Source: Montifringilla adamsi (taxonomy: Eukaryota > Chordata > Aves > Passeriformes > Passeridae). From it: DNA of 64,000 nt. The position numbers were made by a program, and so were the translations under genes. The notes under the pieces are model-generated. The model saw nothing but the letters and a program-made list of their open reading frames with translations, was not told the DNA's origin and did no database searches. The first letter of the stretch is position 1. Each line of letters starts with the position of its first letter. The stretch covers positions 4,829,888-4,893,887 of the forward strand of contig JAGGNK010008559.1 of the NCBI GenBank assembly GCA_017590115.1, read 5' to 3'. Of this stretch, positions 49,625 through 60,972 are shown in pieces.

Positions 49625-52600
49625 TTTCCATGTCCAGCCCCACCTCTGCACTCTCTTTCATGCCTGCTACCCCTTCCTTAGATCCATGACTTGTTATTTA
49701 TAGCCTGACTGCCTTATAAGAGATTATAAACCTTTCTTCTGGAGACCTATAAGTCATACAGACCTATTGTAAGGGAAATTAAAATAATGTTGTTTCAAGC
49801 TTTCTAGACTTATGATTTCCTTGATCAGCCACAGGATCTCTTCTGCCTAGTTATTCCTCATATTTGGAATATGGTTTGAAAAATAGATTTTGCCCCAAAA
49901 TATTTATCAGTCAACTGAACTGTCCTTTTGCTCCACTGTAAGTTATTTTTAGAGCTCCAAACACAAATTATTTGAATACTTTGAATAATTTCCATTTCAA
50001 AATTTTTTTTCTTTCTTTGTAATTTCTTTCCTATTAATACACTTGATGTCAGCAGTAATGCAAAGGAAAAAAGCATTCATATTCTCTGCAGCTTTGTCTT
50101 TTGTTTTATAAATTATAATACTGGAAGCAAGATGAGAGCAGTGTGTAAAATAGTACTCTGGAAATGTTGCTTATATGGTTAATGAAAAACTTTCTGAAGT
50201 GGAATCTGAATAGATTAATTTGGTTGTCAAGTGTACAATAAGATGCACAGGAAGTTTTTTGTGGGTTCTTTTGTCTTTTTAATTACATAATGATTACAGA
50301 TTTTGAGTTTGGGAGCTTTTTTTCTTCTCTTTTTTTGGTCTATGTTTCTGTGGGTTTTTTTTCTTTTTTTTTCAGATTTGCAGAATGAGACACAGTAAAA
50401 CAGTTCAAGTAGGTCTTTGGTTACTTCTAGGAATAAATATATTCTGTGAACTTGTGCATAAATGGCAAATTTACACTGAATTTAGTGTGTGAACATTTAG
50501 TAAACACTCAGAATATCTTTCCTGTTAAAAAAGTACTATATCAAGATAAGTAATTTTGCATACAAAAGGAAGTCAGAATAATTTTTTTTTTTTTTTTTTT
50601 TTTGTGAACCAGCAGGTGCAAATATTGCAGCTGGAGTTGCACTTCAGAGGGGAAAATAATCTGTCTTGTTGTGGATGAGTGATGTTGATTACATTATCCC
50701 TAGAAAAATCTGTCTTAAAATCAGATCTAAGCATGTGTGTATGTGATGATAAAAGAAGGCACATGTGAGAAAAAGAGAGAGAGAAACTGAGACTGACAAA
50801 CCTTACTTTCCTTGGGTTTATTTGTTAATAAGGTTTGTAGCATGTTTATGGAATGGAAGACCTTCATTGTTAGGAAGCATTTTATCTTTTCCTGTTCTTC
50901 CAGCAAGAAACTATTCATCAGCTTTCCTGGGATTTCCAGTATTTAGCAACTCAAGGAGTCAAGAAAAAGTAGCTTTTCTGGCACGATACAGAACACTGTA
51001 AGCGAGTCATGCTTCAAGTCACATGCAATGGCAAGTAGCATTGGAGTGCAGTTTGAGTTACTAGCTCAGTGCAGAAAGGTGTAAACTGAGCACTTCTCTC
51101 TGGCACCCCAAAATCAAGTGCAAATCTCTCTCTGGGTTGAAGTTCCAGCTTACCTCTGTATGCATAATACAGGAGAAAACCTGAGCACATGTGAAAATGT
51201 GCAGTTAACATAAATAATGCTGATTTATCTGGGTCTAAACTCCAAGGTGTCCTCTGTGGGCAGAGAAGGGTAATTTGGCAAAGGCACAAAGAAGCAGCAG
51301 GGTGGCACTCAGAGGATATGAAAGTGGATATGGCCTTTCCTGTAGCCCACTGGATTCTTAAAAATATATGACATCAAGAAATGCTGACAACCTTTTTTTC
51401 TTTTTTGGTTGCTGTTAAGACTACCAACAGCTACATTTCCCCTTTATGTTTTTGTTACTTTATTATTAATTTTTTTCTGCATTTAAAAAGCCTTAATTCA
51501 TCTACTGCATGTTTCTGAAAGGAGGAAAGGCAGCAATCGTATTCCCTACCAAATTGATGGTAAAATATAACAACAAATCATGCAGTTCTGGGAGTCAGTA
51601 TTGTCAAGAGAGTAATTTTACTCTCTGATACTTCAAAAGCACTTTTTAAAGCTCTTCCTAGTCATGTACTTATAAAAGCAAAACAAATATGAGAAAAACA
51701 GTTTCAAACAGCTAACAGAGAAAGACCTGCCAACAAACTAGGTCCAAAACTAGTCTTGAGAACTTCAGTTTGCAGTAAAGTCAGTGTCCCCCTCATAACT
51801 CTGTGTGATAAGTCTGATAACTGTGTGTGAGACTGTTTTTATTTAAGCATGTAGGTGTAGGCAGGACTTTTAAATCCAGTGAGACTGCAGTAATACCAGA
51901 TCTATGGTCAACGTATTTGGAACTTTCCCACTGCTATCCAGAATGGCAAGAAATTCTGTGTGATGTTGCCTTTTATCTTGGGCTATTGTTTGTACATCTG
52001 AAGAAACTGTGGGTAAATAAAATGCTTGAATAGTAACAAAATTATATGTCAGACAGAATAATGTTTGTGTAAAATAACATTGTTGCTTTTTCCTATTTGC
52101 GCTAAATCTAGCAATTTCTAATTCCTCATTTTAATTTTTTTTATTTAAAAATTATTTTTAGTTATACAGAATTCTCCCATACATGTGGGCATAAGTTTTT
52201 GTGAGGCAAAATTTTCTGTTTCATTTAAGAGTTTGTGACTAATGATCTAATGGTCTTGAAACTGTTGTTATATGTTTTTCATGTTACAATAGTAGCTTCA
52301 TATCACAGATTTTATTCAATTTTTTTATACTTTTTAGATTGGAATTTCTTTAGCAATGCTTCCAAAGTTTGTGGAAATTAAAGCTGTAAAACCATCTAAA
52401 TGTACTGTTGGGATAAATTACTATACCAGAAAATTGAAAGCTGAATGAGGCAGCCCTACCAAGATGCTGTTCTGATATTCCATATCCACACACAGCAGAC
52501 TTGAGTTTCTTTCTCTAAACCCAAATGTTTTTCCTCCTTTTCTATTCTGTTGTATTTTAAACTCCTCGATGACCACCTTAACAAAATCTGCAATGGTGTT

Positions 52601-52919
52601 TTAACTTGGGAAAACAGCATTTCTGTACACTCAAATAGGTATTTTGACCACTTGAGTTCTTCAAAGTACTGTTTTTGAACATTTTACCAATAGCCTCCTC
52701 TCCCCATCAAACAACAAAGTAAATCATATGTTGTGTTGATAGGGCTGCGCTACAAAAGCAAACATTTTGTTTTCTGAAAAAATAACATATTTTTGCACAT
52801 CCTAAAAATCTAGCCAGTGGTATTTAAGTGAGAAGATGGACTAAAAGTGTTTAACTGGAAGGCTGTGATTGATTTGGAGAACGGCTTCCATAGGAATGAC
52901 GACTGTTACACTGCTGCTT
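49625..52919. other. Unique sequence, no gene seen
   Basis: T run of 22 bases at 50,582-50,603 and T-rich stretches near 50,320-50,375. No gene, RNA or repeat family recognised. The 91-codon minus frame at 51,014-51,289 has no known domain. Confidence 0.35.
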
Positions 52920-53090
52920 ACATTTTCCAGCCATTCCTCCTTGTTCTACTTGTCCTGTCACTCTGTGTCTTTGTAAAAAGTCCCTCTCCAGCTCTCCTAT
53001 GCCCCTTTAGGTACTGGAATGTACTTTAAAGTCCTCCCAGAGCCGTCTTTTCTCCAGGCTGAGCAAACCCCAGCTCAGGCTGTTTTCATA
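52920..53090 (-). mobile_element. CR1 LINE internal fragment, minus strand
   Basis: The + strand text shows 'ccattcctccttgttctac', 'ttgtcctgtcactctgtgt', 'tttgtaaaaagtccctctcc', 'ctttaggtactgg' and 'tcttttctccaggctgagc' in the order found in inverted CR1 ORF2 tails. Both the 3' end and the 5' part are missing, so it is an old fragment. Confidence 0.88.
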
Positions 53091-56054
53091 AAATAAGTGC
53101 AATGTGACAAATATTGCTAATTCTTAGGTGGACTAAAGCAAAGAGGTGGATTTCAGTTCATGGTCATTTTACTAGGCTGGACAAAAGTACGTGGGAGAGG
53201 AGGTCTCTTTTATCTTTTTACTTTTCCTCTTTTTCTCTGTCTCTTTTTTTCTTTTCCAAAAATTGACATTCTGCAGGGCTGTTGTTCTAGGATATGTTGT
53301 TGGTTTACTTTCAAGTTTGTATGATTTACCAAGGACTAATTCAGAACCTTAAGCATTATTTGAAGTGTAGCATGTCAAGCCAAAAAGAAATGCCCAGCAG
53401 CAACTTGGAAGAAATCCCATTTTTTAATAAGTATTAGTCATCATTTTCAAACTCATCAGGAAGATGAAAGTCTTGTTTAGAGTAAAAATGAAAACAAAGG
53501 TTAAATAGCACTTCTTCACATTATTCAGCTCAGCAGGTAACTCATTGCAGTGCACTGCAACAAAACGTGATCTTTTGAAAAAGAGAAAAGGTAAAGTAAA
53601 ATTATCATGAATTAAAGGCTATATTAAAATTATTTATGTTTCATATTACATAGCATTGTCAGACAAAATTATAACATGATGAAATATAACATTATTTTGA
53701 ATGTAATCTAGCAGTCAGTTTTGGAAATATATATATTAGAAAGCATGGAAAAGTAGTTTACTGCAGTAGTATGGTTATTGTGCTCAAGTCTTTTTAAAAA
53801 TAAAGCAAAACCACTTCTGATGATTCTGACAAAAGTCTAGATGCTGTACTAATAGATTAGGATTTTGCTAAATCTAATGGAACTGTAAATTCTTAATGTT
53901 TTGCCTAATAATTCATTAGAATTTTGAGGCATGAATCATGGTGTCGTCATCATATGTCAGCACTTATCATTGCAATGGTCTGCAAATTTAAAAAATAAAT
54001 ATTATAAAATAAATAATTTTTCCATCTTGACTAATATAACTCCCATTTTTATGATCTCACTAAATGTTTTCTCTCTCACTTTTAGGGTTTAGTAATACTT
54101 CTACCAGACATATCAGGCAGCCCACCTCATGTCTGCTCATTTTAATAATCTAAAACATGCTACTCATTTTTAAAATCTAATTTAATGCTGCCATCTTCAT
54201 TTTTCTGTGGCATGACTTCATAACTGTTTCTGATGGTAGCTTGATCTTGTGCTTCCTTCTCCTTGACTTTATATGAAAACCTTTCCCACTGGAGTTTTGG
54301 TACATTTGTGGAAACTTTCACATTAAAGCATTCTCTCTTTCATGGTTGAGTGTCTTCAAACATCTTTCCTTCTTTTGCTTTTTATGGTTGCTTTTTTTAA
54401 AAAGTTTCCTCTGCCTGTATGGAATGAATGGTATAAAAATATGCACAAATTTGCATAATTGCTGCTAGATGTTTTCAGGAAGTCGTTACTTTCTTTAAAG
54501 CAGCCTGAGGAATATTTTAGGTTGCTGTCACCTCTCCACTATTATAAAGAAATAAAATGCATAGAAATAGAAATAGGATTTACCTTTTCTGCTGGCATAT
54601 GTAACTAACTGCAAGTGCTTTGTGCTCAGAGGCAAAAGAAAACAGGTGAAAGAGAGAAATGCAAGGAAGTTATATGATTACTGCCCAAAGGTCATGTTTT
54701 GTAGTGGCAATAATATAAATGGAAAAATGGGACTGTGGAGCAAATACTTGTCTTTATGAGATCTGCCCATATGTACCTCTGAGGTGAAAGAGAACATGGT
54801 GCTACCAGCCATAAGGGACCTGCTTTATTATGACTCAATTTTCTAATTCTTATTGAGCTCTTAATTGGGCATTAAGTTCCTTTAGCCATATCAGAATTTG
54901 TCTAGCTCATTGGCTTGATAAGACCTAGGAGACGAAGCCTGTCCCTTACGTGGTTACACTGACTTCCATGAGATCTCAGCCAGGAGAAATTAATTTTATT
55001 AATATGATATTAGTGCTGAATACTGAGGGATGTATGTGTGTTGACATAGCATTCAATTTTAAAAATATCAGTTTTATATATAGAAAATTAGGATGTATCT
55101 TGAGATTATTCCCTCATAGAAATTATTATTTTTTTTTAAACTCAACATTTGCTTTTTGAACCAGAAGTCCTATTTCAGCAGGGTGGGTTTGTACTGCAAA
55201 TAGAAGCAGTCAGGCTGTGCAGGCTCTCTGTAAACAGCCCTGCTAATGGAACAGCACTCCTAATCAAGCCAGAATCGTGGCTAGTGTAAACAGTTTAAAT
55301 AGTTAATGAAATTTACTTAGTAAAATGCAAGCTAGTGGATTTACATGTGGACTCCATATAGACAGAGGGCTCTCTGTCCATCCCTGGCTTTTAAACCAGC
55401 CAGTTAAGGTGCTGGACTTTGCTGTGCATCAGAACAAACCCATCTTGCCTCCTGGTATCTAAATACTGGGATAGACTGCAACATCCTGACTTTCCTTGTT
55501 TTGGTATCCAAGATTTAACTCTGCCTACACTTCTACAAGTGTGCTCCGGCTTCTCATGTAGACTTACCATCAGAGTTGGCTGAAATAAGGAGTTGCAGAA
55601 CAAGGGAGAAGGTAGTAATTTCATTAGTTTGCAAGAGACATTAAAAAAGCCTGAACAGCTTAATCAGGCTTTTGGGTAATCATTCCTAAACTACTTAGTT
55701 ATTTTTGTTCCTTGACAACAAGCATGATTCAAGTTTTATTTTCTCTGTATCTTCTATTACAGAAGAAAATAAGAAATTCAGACCCCAATTCAAAAAGTGG
55801 AGAAAATTAATTAAAAGGTCAAAGTGTGTTTAAATCTGTCTTTTGAAAAATATCTCTATACTGGCTATAAAATATTCCTTATTTGACTGAAGAGTTGATT
55901 TTTCATATGGCAATTTCCTGTGCCCTGAAAATCTCTCCAGTCATTCAAGACGAATGTCCCAGGGATTTTGGGACAGTTCCAGCAATAGTATCAAATGTTC
56001 TTGGTGATACCTACTGGCCTTTAAGTTCCCCTTTCATCAGTGAAGTCCTGCTGT
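53091..56054. other. Unique AT-rich sequence, no gene seen
   Basis: No repeat family or coding frame recognised; several very AT-rich parts (53,600-54,020). Confidence 0.35.
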
Positions 56055-56157
56055 GGTTTTTTGTTGTTGTTTTTTTGTTTGGTTGGGGTTTTTTTTTGTT
56101 GGGCGTGGGTTTGTTTGGTTTGGTTTTCTTTTGTTTTGTTTTTTGGTTTTTTTGCTT
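56055..56157. repeat. T/G low-complexity tract
   Basis: T-rich with clusters GGGG, GGG and GG. Between 56,079 and 56,120 the G clusters are close enough that a two-layer G-quadruplex on the + strand is possible. It is the reverse style of the A/C tracts. Confidence 0.85.
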
Positions 56158-57299
56158 AGAAAATAAACCTAAGCCCCATGAAACAGAAAGATGAAAATCA
56201 GGTGATGTTGGGTTGGTTGTATACAGCTGCTCTTCAGCTGTAGAAATTCCACACACATTACCTGTGATCCAAAGAGCTTAATGACCTCATTTGCAACAAT
56301 GATGAGACTCAGTGGAAAGCAAAGGCTGGAGTTTCAGGCTTATGCCTGAAACAGGGACCATGGAGATCTTGACTCACCCCCTAGTAACTTTGTATGTGTC
56401 ATAGATCTGTAACCATCTTAAGGGTAATCCCCCCTAAGTTCCCTTTATTTCTGATTGTAGGGATGACAAAGTGCCTCCTTTTTAACATTGATAAGGATCT
56501 TGGATCTCAGCTTAAGGTTAAGCCTGATAAAATATGTTGAAGTAGACCAGCCTTGAGAAAAAGCTTGATTTAGGCATTAATTTAATCTGGTTTCCAGAGC
56601 TGGTTATAACAAAAAAAAATTTAAAAGAAGCTAAATACATCTCTTGTACTGAGAAAAAGGGGAGAAGATCATCTTTTCTCTACTTGTTCAGTGGTTAAAA
56701 TACTACCTCGGGATTATGTGGCTCACAGAAAGATAGAATCTCTGCATTACGTGGTCATAATACTCAACCATCATAGATTCTAAACTGTTTCTAGCAAAGA
56801 ATGACAAAGGAAAAAAATTGAAAATGTGGGCACAAGGCTCACACTCCATTATTCACGCTCAGTCATGAAATATTTTTCTTGAGAGTGCCAAGTGTGAAAA
56901 ATACCCGCTTGGAAAATAAGACACTAGCTGGAGCCCCCTGGGCCTTGCAGGGAGATGGACCTTCTTTTGATTTGGGAGCTTCCTCTTCTTCTGGAAGACT
57001 GCAGAAGCCATCCCTGCCCAGAGAAGTCCTGGCATTGCCTTTGGGCCAGGACAGAGTTAATTTTTGCATTAGCCAGGAAGGCTGGTTGTTCTGTAGCACT
57101 GCATGTCATTGACAGGGGAGGGGATAAGAGAGGGCAATCTTGTCTCTGGCTGGGGAGCTTGGCAGCACATCTGGGTGATTTTGTTTCTACATGGTGTCAC
57201 ATTCCAAAGAAGGAACCATGAGGGGATTCTGAAAATCTCTAGGGCAAAGTTAGAAACAAATGAGGTTGATATTACATCTATGAACAGTATATGAACAAG
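56158..57299. other. Unique sequence, GC-richer from about 56,880
   Basis: No gene recognised. Overlapping frames in all phases at 56,863-57,600 (the longest is 173 codons, minus, 57,069-57,590) reflect local composition. Confidence 0.3.
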
Positions 57300-57620
57300 A
57301 AAGTTGGCTGCAAGGGAGAAGATAGAAAAGGCAAAAGCAAAAGAAAGAAAAAGAGATGCAAGAAAAACAAGAGTGCTGGAGGGAGAGAATGTTACCACCC
57401 AGGCTCTTATGATGTCCTGCCAGTTCAATTCAGTAGTGACACAGTGCTGGCAGCAGTGGGACAGCCCAACGAGCGGGCAGGTCAGGACTATGGCATACAA
57501 GCAAGCAGGACAGCAGCAGGAAACTAAGACAGAAGCAGGGACAATGACACTAGGGCTAGTGCTGAGACGGCAGCAGGGACATGGCAACAAGCAGGGGCAA
57601 AGGCAGGGTCAGTGAAGGCT
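57300..57620. repeat. Purine-rich, GCAGG/AAGCAGG degenerate repeats
   Basis: Strong A/G bias on the + strand, first AAAAG/GCAAAAG text (57,320-57,370), then repeated CAGCAGG, AAGCAGG and GGCAGGG words (57,470-57,615). Degenerate low-complexity or minisatellite-like sequence. Confidence 0.55.
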
Positions 57621-57802
57621 GGGCTAGGGCCAGTTTTGAGTGAGAGCAGCTTTGATTTGAGATAGTTCTAGGGCTCCAGGCTGTGCTGGGCAATGTTACA
57701 CAGTCCCTAACTCCTTGTATACCACATAGGCCCTCCCGTGGTCTGATCATGCAAGGAAAATCATTGGGAAGTCTAGAGAAGCTCTCCTTATCATCAGGAA
57801 TT

Positions 57803-57938
57803 CTCTCTGTCCTCAGGGGGAGTAGTTCAGAGAAATCCCCCTAGATAAAGGCTTTCTCCATCCCCCTGTGGGGCTGTCTGGAGAAATCCCCCCCGAGACA
57901 GAGCCTTTGTCTTCCCCCTGAGTGGGTTGCCCAGCAGC
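57803..57938. repeat. Imperfect tandem repeat, about 51-bp period, 2.5 copies
   Basis: The pattern CCCC-TG-GGG...AGAAATCCCCC...GATA/GACA...GCCTTT occurs twice, with AGAAATCCCC at 57,831 and again 51 bases later at 57,882. A partial third start lies at about 57,908. Confidence 0.7.
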
Positions 57939-58149
57939 AGAACTTTTCTCTGTGCACATGCTGTCACATGCGCTCACAGCCAAGACACGAGCAGCTTTTC
58001 TAGTACTTTCCATTTGCGTTAGCAAAAACAGATTTAAAACAACAGTTCAGAACAAAATCCAAACAATGCTGAGGCATTCTTATTCTAACATTAAACAGTC
58101 CCTCACACACGGTGAGGGGTATTTCCATGTGTGAATCATTTGCCTTTCT

Positions 58150-58371
58150 TGTATATCCTTTTATTAATATTGCTGCTTTTACTGCTCATTTCTTATCTGA
58201 TTGCTGTTTCCAGTAAATTGTTTTGATCTCGACTCATGATCTCTGCCTTTTGTGCCTCCAATACTCCTCTCCACCCCACCACAGTGGGAAGGGGCAGGGG
58301 GATGGGAAGTGAGCAAGGAGCACATGTTTTGAAGGATTGGTTCAGTGAGAGCACCAAACTGGGGAACAACA
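58150..58371 (+). mobile_element. LTR 3' part (R/U5) of an endogenous retrovirus
   Basis: The text 'attgctgcttttactgctc', 'ttccagtaaattgttttga', 'tctcgactcatgatctctgc' and 'ccaatactcctctccacccc', followed by a G-rich stretch and an end near 'ggggaacaaca' (58,371), follows the R and U5 portion of a common songbird LTR. The polyadenylation hexamer appears as AGTAAA (58,212-58,217). The U3 part upstream is not clearly recognised, so the true start may be further left. No target duplication was found. Confidence 0.6.
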
Positions 58372-58514
58372 TTCCTAAATCTCAGCAGGGTGGAGTATCT
58401 TTTGGAAAGGATCAGAAGCACATTGCAGCCAGTAAAAGAGAAGCACTGAGCTAACTGGATGCTAACTAAGGATGCTGTATCTCTTTGTAAGAAGAGATGA
58501 AAATACTCACTTTG

Positions 58515-59060
58515 CAAGGCAAGGCTGGGGAGAGGTAGGCAAGGCAAGGAGAGTCCTATAAGGAGAAGGAAAGACAAGGCAAGATCTGGAAAAATGAGTA
58601 GGAATTTCAAGTTGGGGGAAGGATGGACAAGAGAAGGCTACAGCGGGGGCAATAAGGCAATGCAAGGTGCATGGAAGCAAGGCCAAGCAAAGGAATGGTC
58701 AGGAATGACAAGGAAGTGCAGGGTTGGATTGAAACAACAAGGCAAGGCAAGGGAGGGGTAGTTCATCCAATAAATGTTGTGAGAAGAACATAAAACACAT
58801 GGCACGACCATGCAGAAGCGCTAGGGAAGTCAAGGTGGGGAATTGGTGAGCAAGCCAGTGCAAGGCAGTGGAGTGGTAGGAAGGGCAAGGGAAGGAAGGC
58901 AACGGAAGGGATAATCAGGAAGGCCAAGGAAATGCAAGATTGGTTAGGAATACCAAGGCAATGCCAAGGTGCAGGCCTGGCAATACAAGGACAAGAAAGG
59001 AAGCAGGTAAGCGTGGCAATGGAGGCATGGGCATGCAAAGAAATGCAAGGCAAAAGAGGT
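58515..59060. repeat. Degenerate CAAGG minisatellite with higher-order repeat
   Basis: CAAGG, often as GGCAAGGCAA, occurs about 19 times by eye in 545 bases with strong purine bias on the + strand. A longer unit also repeats: 58,699-58,745 and 58,915-58,961 agree at 37 of 47 positions, offset 216 bases. A shorter phrase near AAGGCAATGC is shared by 58,634 and 58,955. Frames through it on either strand (for example 58,763-59,077 on minus) are repeat artefacts. Confidence 0.75.
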
Positions 59061-59329
59061 TTAGCAGAGGAAAACAAGCTAACTGTGGGGATTTCTTATT
59101 GTAACCACAGCTATAGAGTGAACCAGCAGCTGGGTAAACTAGGACACCCACCTCTCTGGAGCTAGTGCTGCTCCTCTGCGTCTGAATTTGAGGAATCATT
59201 CCAGTAAATGCCATCTTCTGTTTCAGGTCCAAGGGCAACTGAAAGCTGTTCTACTATTAGATCTGAGAGAAAAGTGCATTATTAAAAGTGGTAGGAATGC
59301 GTCCCTCTTAAAAGAGAAAAAAGGGAAAA
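59061..59329. other. Unique sequence after the minisatellite
   Basis: No gene recognised. A minus frame (58,915-59,238) extends into the repeat and is not supported. Confidence 0.35.
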
Positions 59330-60470
59330 GTTGATTTAAAAGCCTACTTTGATATCATTAACATTTTTCCCACTTCAGCAAACCCTCTTCTCCTTGCCCT
59401 AATGTCATTTTTAACAAGAAGGAAGCAGAAAGAACATTTTCAGAAAAAGAGGATATCAGAGCAAAAGTTTTGATAAGTGCATACTTACATATAAAAGAAC
59501 TCAAAATATAACTTATTTGCTAATTTTTTCCAAAACAGCTGAAACATTGCTTGGAATTTTCAGGATGATTGACATTTTTGCATTTATTATCTTTTTAACC
59601 AAAAAAGTAGATTAGTAGTTTGTATAAAGCTAAACAAAGTTATTTTTAGTTAAATAATTCAATCAATAAAGGGCTGAGATAACACTTCTTTGTATACAAG
59701 GTCTTTATAAATTAGTTATGTGCATAATTTGTCTTCCCTGCAGCTGTCTACTAGTGCATTTTTAGTGACAACCTATTTACATTATTTCTAATTGTATGAG
59801 CAAGATCTCAGATAAACATTACTTATGTGGCAACTGAATAATTGTTTGACAGCATTTTGCATCTTTGATGAAACATGAAGGAAAAAATCCACTAACAATA
59901 GCACTTCTGCCAGGACCAGTTATCATGCTACAAAATCCAAACTTCAATGTTATGAAACTGGGATTATAAAAACTACACATTTTTATGGATGTATCTATTC
60001 TTTCTATTGTACTTGATAATTTGGTTCATGGATTGTACAGAAAGAAGTACATGTTTTTAACAAGCAGTCTTAAATGAGCAGATTAACAGGTAGAAGGAAA
60101 GGGATTAGGCTTTTATCTAACATCAACATTGCATCAGAGAGTATCCACTCTGCTGGGAATAATTAGTTTGCTTAAACCTCTTCAGATTTAAAAGTGTCAT
60201 TTTTATTAATTAAGTGTTTAGAATTCTGTTCTTACCTTTTCAATCCTGTTTTTCATGGCTCTATACAGCAATAGACATAAAAAATTGATTAAAGGCATGT
60301 TCCTCTATTTTTTCCAATGTTTTTACTTCTCATATAGTAATGAAAGCATTTAAGATGTCAAAGTATAATTAATATATTTGTAAATTCCTGAATTCTCAAT
60401 TTAAATGGTTATTTGTGCTTCATCAAGCAAGCATTCTAAAACTTAAATGGTGCTTGTCTCTTTTAACCAC
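59330..60470. other. Candidate conserved non-coding element
   Basis: The longest stretch in the window with no transposon text, simple repeat or long homopolymer. It is AT-rich with TAATT, ATTA, 'tttgcat' and 'cagctg' words spread throughout (for example 59,735-59,810). Composition suggests a regulatory element, but this is an impression only. Confidence 0.25.
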
Positions 60471-60848
60471 CTGCAGGCCCTAACTGATGACAAATCTGCA
60501 CATGACCCCATGACCACCATGGGAATTTCCATTCTACTGAGAGTTAACTTCATTTGGGATACAGTGCATATAGTAGAGTCAATCAGGCAGCCACACTGGC
60601 CAAAGCAGCCTTTGATGTACTGACAAGCTGTAAAAAAATCAAAGTTAATCCAGAATGCTTAGAAATATCAACAGCCAACTCAGTTTTCTGTATTAAATGT
60701 GTTGCACGTGATCCAGTCAATAATAACATGTGCAATAGAAAGCATACTCCCACATGACTAGTCCCATTCTTTTTTCTGTTAGTTTTCACTAACCTATACA
60801 TACATATGTATAAATACACATTTGCATACAATCATCTATTTCATAACG
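60471..60848. other. Unique sequence, no gene seen
   Basis: The 67-codon + frame at 60,554-60,757 and its antisense partner have no recognisable domain. Confidence 0.35.
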
Positions 60849-60972
60849 TCACAGAAAAGGTTGGGTTGGAAGGGATCTTAAAGAATATCTAGTTCCGGCC
60901 CACCTGCCATGGGCAGGGATGCCACCCACCAGACTAAGTTGCTCTGGGCCACATTCAACCTGGTCTTAAAAT
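60849..60972 (-). mobile_element. CR1 LINE 3'-end fragment, minus strand
   Basis: The + strand reads 'tcacagaaaaggttgggttg', 'gaagggatcttaaagaa', 'atctagttccggcccacc', 'tgccatgggcagggatgcc' and 'ttgctctgggccacattcaa', the inverted CR1 3' UTR. Only about 120 bases remain. Confidence 0.92.

Noticed and set aside
57069..57590. 173-codon minus-strand open frame with hydrophobic segments
   Set aside because: It overlaps purine-rich repeat text on the other strand; the hydrophobic, Ser/Cys-rich translation is what antisense reading of A/G-rich DNA gives.
58179..58610. 143-codon minus-strand frame
   Set aside because: Runs from the LTR R/U5 part into the CAAGG array; no family signature.
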